NCBI GenBank assembly: GCA_026398575.1
Contig: JAPLSP010000162.1
Coordinates: forward strand, 1-9,457
Reading direction: 5' to 3'
DNA length: 9,457 nucleotides
DNA from: Candidatus Sumerlaeota bacterium
GTDB taxonomy: Bacteria; Sumerlaeota; Sumerlaeia; JADFCT01
Part shown: one piece after another, positions 1-7,598 of the stretch
How positions within the stretch are numbered: the first letter of the stretch is position 1
How the letters are laid out: every line of letters starts with the position of its first letter
The notes under the pieces: model-generated
Databases searched by the model: none
The model's input: only the letters and a program-made list of their open reading frames with translations
What the model was told of the DNA's origin: nothing
Made by a program: the position numbers and the translations under genes

Positions 1-80
1 GCCGGTTGCGCCTGCGCGCCACATTCCACGCAGACAAGCCATAGCGCCAGGGCAAAGGTTGCGATTGCGGCTGAATTCAT
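1..80 (-). CDS. 5' end of a putative secreted protein, cut by the window edge
   Basis: An open minus-strand frame begins with ATG at 80-78 and runs off the left edge. Its 26 complete codons read M-N-S-A-A-I-A-T-F-A-L-A-L-W-L-V-C-V-E-C-G-A-Q-A-Q-P. This resembles a signal peptide: a hydrophobic core followed by an A-Q-A site that signal peptidase I could cut. The usual positive charges near the N-terminus are missing from this start. A GAGAAG motif touches the ATG, which is too close for a good ribosome site. The same frame stays open back to another ATG at 170-168, which would add 30 residues including basic ones. The gene follows cdsA in the same direction with about 175 bases between them. 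The mature protein is outside the window, so no function can be given. A chance open frame is possible. Confidence 0.4.
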   Translation of the reverse strand, partial: MNSAAIATFALALWLVCVECGAQAQP

Positions 81-255
81 CTTCTCACAATGGCTCGTTA
101 AGCCATGAACAGAATGCGATGGGCGGGCCTGCTTTCGACGAGCACAAAGAACAACCGACAGGAAGTCCATTCTGATCAGCCACGCCGGGCGCAATGGTGA
201 GTGCGTCGGCGGAGCCTGTCAACCGGAAAAACCGGCTCAAACTAAAAAGCGCCGC
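81..255. other. Intergenic stretch between cdsA and the left-edge gene
   Basis: No convincing gene is seen here. The only dyad noticed is a short one around 213-238, with GAGCC and GGCTC flanking CCGG-AAAAA-CCGG. It lies just past the cdsA stop in the direction of transcription. It is weak and has no clean T-run after it, so I do not call it a terminator. The segment could hold a leader for the left-edge gene. Confidence 0.3.
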
Positions 256-1125
256 CTAAAATCCGCAGGGCCTCAGAAACCAGGCCGGATGAATGGCGAC
301 GAGGTAAATATACGCCATCGGAAGGGTAAAAAGCAGGCTGTCAATGATATCGAGCATCCCCCCATGACCCGTATAATCGCGACCGGAATCCTTCACCTTT
401 GCATCGCGTTTGATGAGCGATTCCACCAGATCGCCGACGGGGGCAAAGACGCAGCATAGCAGGATCAGGATGAAAGTTTCCATCCACGAAAAAACTTCGC
501 GCCCCGGTATCGGCGCCAGCCGCAAAAGGACGCCATAGGCAATCGCAGCGACAATGCCGCCGGCCAATCCCTCCATCGTCTTGTTGGGACTGATCTTCGG
601 ACACAGCTTCACGCGGCCAAAGCGCCGCCCGGCGAAATAGGCGCCCGAGTCGGACCACCAGGTGATGCCGATGAGAAAGATCAGGATGAAGCCGCCTTCC
701 ATGCGCGTGGGCGCATAGCGATAGAGCGCCATCGCCAAGCCAATCGGCATTCCCGCGTAAATCCCCCCGAAGAGCGTCATGCTGATGTTCGCCAGCGCAT
801 GTTCAGCCTGATTCCGCAACAGCATCACCGCGCCGGCGACCATCAGGCCGCCGATCACGGCGTCGGTGAGCAGATGCGCGTGAATGGCGGCGGCGTGGCT
901 GGGCGCCAGCCAGGGGCTGAGACCCAGGACCAGAGCCAGCGGCGCCACAACCCACAGCTCCGGCTTGTAACCTGCGGAGTTGGCCAGCCGGCAGAATTCA
1001 TACGCGCTCATCAGGACGACCGCTCCGATAACGATGGGAAGGATGAAAGACAGCGGCTGCCAGTAGATTCCGGCAAGGAATACAGGCGTGAAAATTACGA
1101 AGGAAATAATCCGGGTTGATGTCAT
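256..1125 (-). CDS. cdsA: Phosphatidate cytidylyltransferase (CDP-diglyceride synthase)
   Basis: Makes CDP-diacylglycerol from phosphatidic acid and CTP in the inner membrane, the branch point to all major bacterial phospholipids. The 289-residue length is normal for the family. The protein is hydrophobic nearly throughout, with several membrane helices. The family core is present: W-S-D-S-G-A-Y-F-A-G-R followed by S-P-N-K-T-M-E-G near residues 155-185. The C-terminal signature runs from about residue 232: G-D, then V-E-S-L-I-K-R (234-240), K-D (245-246) and G-H-G-G-M-L-D (253-259). In the last block I recall the classical form as L-D-R-x-D; here it is L-D-I-I-D, with Ile at the Arg position and both Asp kept (259, 262). 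An in-frame TGA lies directly before the ATG, so translation cannot start further upstream. No strong ribosome site is adjacent; the nearest purine-rich tract (GGGAGAGG) is about 30 bases upstream inside a hairpin. Confidence 0.95.
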   Translation of the reverse strand: MTSTRIISFVIFTPVFLAGIYWQPLSFILPIVIGAVVLMSAYEFCRLANSAGYKPELWVVAPLALVLGLSPWLAPSHAAAIHAHLLTDAVIGGLMVAGAVMLLRNQAEHALANISMTLFGGIYAGMPIGLAMALYRYAPTRMEGGFILIFLIGITWWSDSGAYFAGRRFGRVKLCPKISPNKTMEGLAGGIVAAIAYGVLLRLAPIPGREVFSWMETFILILLCCVFAPVGDLVESLIKRDAKVKDSGRDYTGHGGMLDIIDSLLFTLPMAYIYLVAIHPAWFLRPCGF

Positions 1126-1155
1126 TCAAACATTAGCCGTTGTTCTCAAGCTGAA

Positions 1156-1190
1156 CCTCTCCCTTTGGGCGCTCCCAAGGAACTGAGAGG
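1156..1190 (-). promoter_or_regulatory. Stem-loop in the cdsA leader
   Basis: CCTCTC (1156-1161) pairs with GAGAGG (1185-1190). Inside it, CCTTTGGG (1162-1169) pairs with CCCAAGG (1174-1180), with one bulged T and a CGCT loop; a further 4-base bulge (1181-1184) separates the two helices. On the cdsA sense strand the only good Shine-Dalgarno-like tract, GGGAGAGG, is held in this stem about 30 bases before the start codon. There is no T-run after it on the minus strand, so an mRNA-leader element fits better than a terminator. Function is inferred; only the pairing is seen. Confidence 0.4.
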
Positions 1191-1205
1191 ATAATGATAT
1201 TATGA

Positions 1206-1228
1206 GCGCGGCGGCATAATCGCCGCGC
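1206..1228 (-). terminator. GC-rich hairpin after the sigma-54 regulator gene
   Basis: A perfect 8-bp stem, GCGCGGCG (1206-1213) with CGCCGCGC (1221-1228), closes a 7-base loop. It lies about 30 bases past the regulator stop codon, where a terminator would be expected. A canonical U-tract is missing: on the minus strand the stem is followed by TCATAATATCATTAT. It may be a weak or factor-assisted terminator, or part of the cdsA control region. A possible cdsA promoter overlaps it: TTGATT, 17 bases, GATTAT on the minus strand. A CATAAT box lies just beyond the stem. Confidence 0.4.
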
Positions 1229-1259
1229 GATCCATAGGAATCAAGTGAAAAACCGGCCT

Positions 1260-2684
<1,425 letters not shown>

Positions 2685-2691
2685 GTCTAGG

Positions 2692-2698
2692 CCTCCTT
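2692..2698 (-). promoter_or_regulatory. Ribosome binding site of the sigma-54 regulator
   Basis: The minus strand reads AAGGAGG seven bases before the ATG at 2684. This decides the start: the longer in-frame version beginning at 2723 would translate through this site. Confidence 0.8.
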
Positions 2699-2747
2699 CC
2701 CGCTCTTTCCGCAGCCTTCGCATTACAGGTCAAAAATAGGAAGACAT

Positions 2748-2779
2748 TTATTAGCGTTCATTAGCGTTCATTAGTGGTT
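2748..2779. repeat. Left arm of an inverted repeat built from 10-bp units
   Basis: Three units of ten bases follow each other: ATTAGCGTTC, ATTAGCGTTC, ATTAGTGGTT. The 32-base arm is the reverse complement of 2842-2873 at 28 of 32 positions, across a 62-base spacer. The pair lies between the thrC stop and the regulator start, both on the minus strand. Either an RNA stem-loop at the thrC mRNA end or a dispersed intergenic repeat would fit. Confidence 0.8.
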
Positions 2780-2841
2780 TCTCATTTTCATTGAAATCGC
2801 TTCACGTGATACTGTGTTCAGAAAAAAAACTTCTTTCGAGC
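2780..2841. other. AT-rich spacer between the inverted repeat arms
   Basis: This 62-base spacer contains a run of eight A on the plus strand (2823-2830), which reads as eight T for a thrC transcript. I found no strong short hairpin directly before that run. It could still help termination if the long arms pair. Confidence 0.4.
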
Positions 2842-2873
2842 AACCACGAATAAACGCTAATCAACACTAATAA
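2842..2873. repeat. Right arm of the inverted repeat built from 10-bp units
   Basis: Reads as decamer-like units ending in AACGCTAAT and AACACTAAT, preceded by AACCACGAAT. Its reverse complement matches 2748-2779 at 28 of 32 positions. From memory, AT-rich intergenic repeats of this general form occur in several environmental bacterial phyla; I could not check this. The rest of the gap to the thrC stop (2874-2954) shows no gene or clear structure. Confidence 0.75.
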
Positions 2874-2954
2874 GAGCGTCTATGAACAGCGCATGAATTC
2901 CCGCTTGAGGCTAGAACTCCCCCTCTTCATCTTTGAAAAACTACTCCGCTGTAT

Positions 2955-4358
2955 TCATGCCGCTATTGTTAGCAGCTGGGTAACCAACAGCGATTTGAAA
3001 TCATCATACCCGCACGCGCAGCCGAACTTGCGTTCCGGCAGGGATTCGGATTGCCGCATCGAATCCGGCAATTCGGGCTCCATCCCAAGTACTTCGCGAA
3101 TCACTTCGGGAAATTTTGCCGGATGGGCCGTTTCAAGGAACAAGGTCGCATATTGATCGCAGGCGCGCAATTTATCCAGCGCTTTATACCCCACGGCGCC
3201 ATGCGGTTCGAGCATCAGGTGATGGCGCCGCCATGCGTCCGCAATCGCCGCGCGCGTCTCGGCGTCGCTGACCGAGACCGAAAGAATGTCGCGCCGGATC
3301 GCAGCCATGTCCGGCTCGGCATGAAGCCGGCCCGTCTCATCCATTGCGCCGCCATACAGCGCCACCAGCCGCGCCAGATTGCTGGGATGCCCGACGTTCA
3401 TCGCATTCGAAAGGCAATTGCGCGAAGGGACGATGGGCTGGTAGCGCTCGGATTGCAGATAGACGGGGACTTCGTCATTCTCATTGACGGCGGCGATGAA
3501 CTGCGCGATGGGCAGACCGCTGTGCTTTGCCAGGAGCCCTCCCATCAGGTTGCCGAAATTCCCGCTCGGCACGCAGACGCATAAAGGTTTGCCGTTGTTC
3601 GGGAGGATGCGGCTGGCGGCATAGGCATAGTAAACCGACTGCGGAATCAGGCGCCCGACGTTGATCGAATTGGCGCTGGTCAGGTTGTGGCGCGACAGGT
3701 CCGGATCCACAAACGCCTGCTTGACCAGCGCCTGGCAATCATCGAATTTGCCGGCGATGTCCACGGCGAAGACGTTGCCACCCAGCGTCGTCATCTGGCG
3801 GCGCTGGCGCGCGCTGACTTCGGCGCCGGGGAAAAGCACGATCACCCGGACGCTGTCCAACCCATGGAAAGCAGCGGCCACAGCGCCGCCCGTATCGCCG
3901 GACGTGGCCGTCAGAATCGTCACGCTCTGGCTGCGCTGCTTGAGGAAGTACTGCATGAGGCGGGCCATCATGCGCGCGGCGAAATCCTTGAAAGAGGCTG
4001 TGGGGCCGCGGTCAAGCCGCATGAGATATTGCCCGGAGGCGTAGTTTTCGATGGGGACTTCGTAGTTGTAGGCGTCGCGGCAGAGAGCGTGAAAAATATC
4101 GTCCGGCATCCGCCCCGCCACAAACGGCCGGACGATACGGAACGCGACATCGGAATACGGCAGCGAGGCAAACGCGCGCAAATCCTCATCCGAGATGCGC
4201 GGCAACGCGGCGCGGTCCGCCATATACAGGCCCTTGTCCGGCGCCAATCCCTGCATCAGCGCGTCGCAAAAATCAATCCCCGCCCGCCGCCGCTCGCGGT
4301 CATTGGTGCTATAAAACAAGATCGGATTGCTCGCCATATATGTCTGCATCTTTCCCAT
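2955..4358 (-). CDS. thrC: Threonine synthase
   Basis: A PLP enzyme that turns O-phosphohomoserine into threonine and phosphate, the last step of threonine synthesis, in the cytoplasm. The N-terminal family block F-C-D-A-L-M-Q-G-L-A-P-D-K-G-L-Y is at 30-45. The PLP lysine is K124 in P-T-A-S-F-K-D, and T-S-G-D-T-G (152-157) is the phosphate/cofactor loop. The blocks N-S-I-N-V-G-R, V-P-S-G-N-F-G-N and V-G-H-P-S-N follow in the usual order. At 467 residues it fits the longer, E. coli/yeast-like class. The start is uncertain. The frame is open to 4439, but that ATG abuts a hairpin and precedes an unlikely leader. Candidates are ATGs at 4358, 4349 and 4337; I chose 4358 because GAAAG lies 7 bases before it. 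None has a strong ribosome site. No other threonine-pathway gene (hom, thrB) is in view, so this is a stand-alone copy. Confidence 0.95.
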   Translation of the reverse strand: MGKMQTYMASNPILFYSTNDRERRRAGIDFCDALMQGLAPDKGLYMADRAALPRISDEDLRAFASLPYSDVAFRIVRPFVAGRMPDDIFHALCRDAYNYEVPIENYASGQYLMRLDRGPTASFKDFAARMMARLMQYFLKQRSQSVTILTATSGDTGGAVAAAFHGLDSVRVIVLFPGAEVSARQRRQMTTLGGNVFAVDIAGKFDDCQALVKQAFVDPDLSRHNLTSANSINVGRLIPQSVYYAYAASRILPNNGKPLCVCVPSGNFGNLMGGLLAKHSGLPIAQFIAAVNENDEVPVYLQSERYQPIVPSRNCLSNAMNVGHPSNLARLVALYGGAMDETGRLHAEPDMAAIRRDILSVSVSDAETRAAIADAWRRHHLMLEPHGAVGYKALDKLRACDQYATLFLETAHPAKFPEVIREVLGMEPELPDSMRQSESLPERKFGCACGYDDFKSLLVTQLLTIAA

Positions 4359-4441
4359 CTGAAATCTTTCGGGGTCTGAGAACCGACATGTATCAGCCAT
4401 AGGCGCGAGCGCATCTGCAGCCAGGGCCTTTGCGCACATAA

Positions 4442-4459
4442 AACCTGCTGAAGCAGGTT
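4442..4459 (-). terminator. Short hairpin between the membrane-protein gene and thrC
   Basis: AACCTGC (4442-4448) and GCAGGTT (4453-4459) form a perfect 7-bp stem around a 4-base loop. On the minus strand the stem runs into TTTTAT, a short U-tract. It lies 75 bases past the stop of the upstream gene and before thrC. A weak terminator or a thrC leader element is plausible. It also argues against a thrC start at 4439, which would begin just after it. Confidence 0.45.
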
Positions 4460-4467
4460 ATCAAATG

Positions 4468-4523
4468 TCCGAGCTCCAGAGTCCAGAGGACCGACTCCGA
4501 GCTCCAGAGTCCAGAGGACCGAC
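4468..4523. repeat. Exact 28-bp tandem duplication
   Basis: Positions 4468-4495 and 4496-4523 are identical over 28 bases, with no spacer. Each copy contains the palindrome GAGCTC and the small dyad GTCC-AGA-GGAC, so the pair can fold on either strand. It begins 11 bases past the stop of the membrane-protein gene. The period is not a multiple of three, in keeping with a non-coding position. Confidence 0.9.
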
Positions 4524-4533
4524 ATAGCATGCT

Positions 4534-7335
4534 TTACCTCAATGACGCTCGCCGATATGCGACGCCGGCGGAAGCATAGCATACAGCCCCCACCCAGAAC
4601 GCCACGGAAATCCCGGCGCCCAGCGCAATGGCCGTCGCCAATACCGACGCGCACACCGACGTGGCGCCGTTGACGCCCCAAAGCCACGGCGTCAGTCCGG
4701 GGGCATTCGCCGCAGCCAGCCGCATTCCCAGCGGGAACATCATCCCCATCAAAATCCCCAACGGAAACAGAATGAGAACGGCGACCGCGATTCGCAGCCA
4801 GGTTTCCGCCGAATGCCACGCGCCGATGGCGTAAGGCGTGGCGGCGCCAAAAACGATCAGCGTCGCCAGCAAGATGAGAATCCAGAACAGCCCTTTATTC
4901 GGATTCTTGATCAGCGGCGTCAGATAACTGCCCAGCCCGCTGGAAAGCAGAAGCGTGAACAACACCACGGACAGACCGTACGTCGGATGCCCCAGGAAAA
5001 TGATCAGCCGCTGCATCTGCGACAGTTCGATCATCATGAATCCCATTCCGATGAGCGCAAAGAACAACAGCAACGGCGTTCGGCAAGCCGGCGCGCCTGG
5101 AACCGGACAGCCCGCCCCCGCTTCGTTGTCCACGCCATCCACGTCGTCCACGTCGTCCACTCCGTCCATTCCGCCCACGCCGCCCACGCCGCGCGCCCCG
5201 GTCTTTGATTTCATCAGCAACGGACCGCCGATGCACAGGCCGGTCAGCACGATCACGATAAGAAGCAGCGTCCCAAGCAGTCCCACCGCTTTATAATTCG
5301 TCGCCATGATCACGCTTTGGTTTGGATCGAATCGCAGAATGTCCCGGAAACGCAGCATGTGAAAGAAGAACGGATTGTCGTCGGTGGGAGGCGCGATGTT
5401 GACGGGATATCGCGCGCAGACGGGAGCGATGTCTTTGCCGCTGGTCAGCGCGGCGAAGGTATCATTGAGCGAAGTCTTGGTCTTAGGTTCGAGGACAACG
5501 TCAAAGCCCATCGTGCGGCAGGTAGCCCACAGATTATTAATGTCGTCATCGCTGAAGGGCGACGGGCTGACCAGGATCGTCCCCAATCCGGTTCCGTCCG
5601 GGATATATTCATTCGCGGTCTTCATGATGCGCGCGACGAGGATATGCCGTCGCGGATCGGTCACGCCGCGCGCTTCGAGACTCGCCGCTGCCAGCCCCGT
5701 CAGCCGCAGCATGATCGCCGGATCGCTCTCGACGTACCAGTGCGTCACGGACAGGACGCCGCGCGGGGTGAGTTTTGTGAGGAATGTTTTCCACGCCTCG
5801 GTGGTGTAGAGGGAATTCTCCGTCAGCACAAACGCGCCCGCTGCCGTCGCGGCGAAAGTGTCAATCAGCGAAATCTGGATCAGGTCCTTTGGCTCTTTCA
5901 TGCGCGCGATATAGCTGCGCGCTTCATCCACGATGAATCGCGTATCCGGGCGGCGATCCAGATGGCCCGTGTAGTCGCCGTAAATGCGATTGACCACGTC
6001 CATAACGGCGCCGTTGATCTCGACGGCCGTGACGAATTTCTGCCGGAAAGCCAGCGCCGCCAAAACGTCCCGCCCGCCGCCGGCGCCCACCACCAGAACA
6101 TCAGACTCAGGCCGCAGGTGATGCGCCAGATTAGTGATATCGTATTTAAGGTGTTCTAGCCCTTTGAGATCGCCGTCGAATCCCGTCAACACGCTGGCAG
6201 CCGCGCCGTCGAAATTCAGACCCATCTGCCGCAGCGGACGGTCGGGCTGATACTTCGGCGTCAATCCCCAGCCGAACGGCTTATGGGAATTCGGATAGTC
6301 ATAAACGGCGATGCGCGAGAAACAGTTCCATCGCGTATAGAGGACAGGGAATTCCACCGCGCCTTTGGCCCACGTGATCTTGAGCGAGTTGCGCAGCCCG
6401 TGCTGACTGTATGTCGAGCGGTAGGTGTTGACTGCCACAAACAAGACGATGAGCGCCGCGCACACAAGGGCCGACATCCGCGTCTTCTTCATTCCATCGC
6501 CCATCGCAAAAAGGAAACACCCAATCATGGCGAACAACGCGATCACGAAGACTGCCGTCAGGCCGTCGGTGATTTCGAGCGTATAGATCAGCGCCACGCA
6601 TCCGACGGCGGCCCCCGCCAAATCCGCCGCATACAGCCGCCCGACGTGCGCAGGATATCGCGTCAGCGCCAGGCAGACGCAGATTCCGCTGAAAAAAAAC
6701 GGCGTAGAGATGACCAGATAATTGAGCGCGATCGAGTACAACCCCATCAGGGATTTAGTGGGCATGAAGAGCAGCGTCAGGTGCGTCATGAGGGCGAAGA
6801 TCATCGCGAGCGCGAACAGAAACGCGCTCAAGGCCATCAGGAATCGCGTGCGCGCCGGCGCAAAAAAAGACGGACATAGGTAAACCGCCAGCGCCCCGGC
6901 CGTCATGCCGAACATCGCAATCGAGATGGCCATGAAGGCGAAGTGATACCACGTCGTAACGCTGAAGATGCGCGTCAGCAGGATTTCAAACATCAGCGTG
7001 GCCAGCGTAACCATGAACAAGCCGGCATAGATCGGCCAGCCGAGGGGAGGGGGCGCGGAAGGAGTGGACGGGGTGGACGCGGTGGACGCGGTGGACGAAG
7101 TGGACCGGGTGGACGGCGCGCAAGGCTCTCCGTTCGGCGCTCCGTGTTCTGAGCTTTGGCTTTCTGTTTTCAAGTTTCCGGATTCCGCGATCAAGGCTAA
7201 ATTTGCCGCAGCAATTGCGGGCGTGATTTTAGGCGGGATTTCGGGGAAGTCCAGCGGTTTCCCTATTTTTCCCACTTGAAATCGCCGCGTATGAATATAA
7301 AAATCCCTTATTGATTTAATGTACGGTGACGGCAT
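4534..7335 (-). CDS. Polytopic membrane protein with spermidine-synthase-like domain
   Basis: A fused membrane protein of 933 residues. An odd N-terminal tail (1-99) precedes about seven membrane helices, the first beginning W-P-I-Y-A-G-L-F-M-V. A soluble Rossmann domain follows (about 400-560), with the nucleotide-binding loop V-V-G-A-G-G-G-R-D (near 414), an acidic V-E-I-N at the next strand, and S-L-I-D-T-F where polyamine synthases carry a catalytic Asp. A further six or seven helices end in M-F-P-L-G-M-R-L and P-W-L-W-G-V-N-G. This architecture matches the SpeE-fused membrane family, whose substrate is mostly unproven; polyamine synthesis or another SAM or decarboxy-SAM reaction at the membrane are options. 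No polyamine gene is nearby. Two 9-bp repeat arrays are translated within it, in the tail (about 75-93) and in a loop between helices (about 712-736). The start is doubtful: ATG at 7335 has no strong ribosome site, and TTG 7356, GTG 7275 or TTG 7173 are possible. Confidence 0.85.
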   Translation of the reverse strand: MPSPYIKSIRDFYIHTRRFQVGKIGKPLDFPEIPPKITPAIAAANLALIAESGNLKTESQSSEHGAPNGEPCAPSTRSTSSTASTASTPSTPSAPPPLGWPIYAGLFMVTLATLMFEILLTRIFSVTTWYHFAFMAISIAMFGMTAGALAVYLCPSFFAPARTRFLMALSAFLFALAMIFALMTHLTLLFMPTKSLMGLYSIALNYLVISTPFFFSGICVCLALTRYPAHVGRLYAADLAGAAVGCVALIYTLEITDGLTAVFVIALFAMIGCFLFAMGDGMKKTRMSALVCAALIVLFVAVNTYRSTYSQHGLRNSLKITWAKGAVEFPVLYTRWNCFSRIAVYDYPNSHKPFGWGLTPKYQPDRPLRQMGLNFDGAAASVLTGFDGDLKGLEHLKYDITNLAHHLRPESDVLVVGAGGGRDVLAALAFRQKFVTAVEINGAVMDVVNRIYGDYTGHLDRRPDTRFIVDEARSYIARMKEPKDLIQISLIDTFAATAAGAFVLTENSLYTTEAWKTFLTKLTPRGVLSVTHWYVESDPAIMLRLTGLAAASLEARGVTDPRRHILVARIMKTANEYIPDGTGLGTILVSPSPFSDDDINNLWATCRTMGFDVVLEPKTKTSLNDTFAALTSGKDIAPVCARYPVNIAPPTDDNPFFFHMLRFRDILRFDPNQSVIMATNYKAVGLLGTLLLIVIVLTGLCIGGPLLMKSKTGARGVGGVGGMDGVDDVDDVDGVDNEAGAGCPVPGAPACRTPLLLFFALIGMGFMMIELSQMQRLIIFLGHPTYGLSVVLFTLLLSSGLGSYLTPLIKNPNKGLFWILILLATLIVFGAATPYAIGAWHSAETWLRIAVAVLILFPLGILMGMMFPLGMRLAAANAPGLTPWLWGVNGATSVCASVLATAIALGAGISVAFWVGAVCYASAGVAYRRASLR
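5126..5190. repeat. 9-bp tandem array, loop copy (GTCCAC cores on plus strand)
   Basis: Seven units in strict 9-base phase, with cores beginning at 5128, 5137, 5146, 5155, 5164, 5173 and 5182. Cores are GTCCAC (three), ATCCAC, GTCCAT and GCCCAC (two). Read on the coding minus strand they give tripeptides of the form V/M-D/G-D/G, an acidic and glycine-rich stretch. It sits between the membrane helix ending near residue 705 and the next one starting near 750. Confidence 0.9.
7062..7116. repeat. 9-bp tandem array, N-terminal copy (GTGGAC cores on plus strand)
   Basis: Six units with identical GTGGAC cores, beginning at 7064, 7073, 7082, 7091, 7100 and 7109, in exact 9-base phase. The flanking three bases vary. 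On the coding minus strand they read S-T-x, where x is R, S, A or P, giving a Ser/Thr-rich tail just before the first membrane helix. The core is the same as in the array at 5126-5190 but in the opposite orientation. Confidence 0.9.
7276..7334. promoter_or_regulatory. AT-rich segment between divergent starts, possible promoters
   Basis: A distinctly AT-rich patch (about 7288-7320) lies next to the plus-strand small gene and inside the predicted N-terminal tail of the membrane protein. It contains TATATT on the minus strand and TTGATTTAAT on the plus strand. Composition like this in a GC-rich neighbourhood is more typical of a promoter than of coding sequence. No convincing paired -35/-10 could be fixed. 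Confidence 0.3.
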
Positions 7336-7354
7336 CCCAGCGATTCTGACTCCC

Positions 7355-7361
7355 AAGGAGG
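7355..7361 (+). promoter_or_regulatory. Ribosome binding site of the small plus-strand gene
   Basis: AAGGAGG, nine bases before the ATG at 7371. This is the strongest reason to accept this short frame as a gene. It overlaps the TTG that would be the longest start of the divergent membrane protein, which makes that TTG start unlikely. Confidence 0.75.
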
Positions 7362-7370
7362 CGGCGCCAG

Positions 7371-7598
7371 ATGTCTCAGAAGAAGAATGAGATTGCAGTG
7401 GATTGCATCGCGATCAAACGCTTGGCCCAGATGGGAATATATGAGGAAATTAAAGATCTCAAGCCAGAGGAAGAGATACTGTATTTCCAGCAGAAAGCGG
7501 CTTCAGGGCATTTCGCCCAGCTGTGGAAAAACTTGTCTTCGCGAAAAGCCAAGTTGAATATGGCAGTGCGTAAGCACTCAGATTCGCACATACGATGA
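7371..7598 (+). CDS. Small charged protein of unknown function
   Basis: A 75-residue soluble protein, the only plus-strand gene in the window, preceded by a consensus ribosome site. It has no signal peptide or membrane helix. The middle part (about 14-45) is helical and charged: I-K-R-L-A-Q-M-G-I-Y-E-E-I-K-D-L, then P-E-E-E-I-L-Y-F-Q-Q-K-A. The C-terminus is basic. The pattern of K-R, Q, I-Y-E-E, K-D-L-x-P-E-E-E, Y-F recalls short hypothetical proteins, widespread in environmental bacteria, that sometimes sit beside toxin genes. I recall this only loosely and no toxin is recognisable here. Its stop codon overlaps, as ATGA, a second short basic frame. The opposite strand is also open over the same span, but it lacks a comparable ribosome site. 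Confidence 0.65.
   Translation: MSQKKNEIAVDCIAIKRLAQMGIYEEIKDLKPEEEILYFQQKAASGHFAQLWKNLSSRKAKLNMAVRKHSDSHIR

Noticed and set aside
2748..2873. Terminal inverted repeats of an insertion sequence
   Set aside because: Only 62 bases separate the arms, there is no transposase, and no target-site duplication is evident. A non-autonomous miniature element cannot be excluded but is not supported.
4256..4819. A 187-residue minus frame bridging the membrane-protein end and thrC start
   Set aside because: Shifted frame over two real genes; it also translates the 28-bp repeat and hairpin, which look non-coding.
5317..6159. A 280-residue plus frame opposite the spermidine-synthase-like domain
   Set aside because: The minus strand encodes recognisable SAM-binding motifs here; the plus product is Arg/Asp/His-rich and matches nothing I know.
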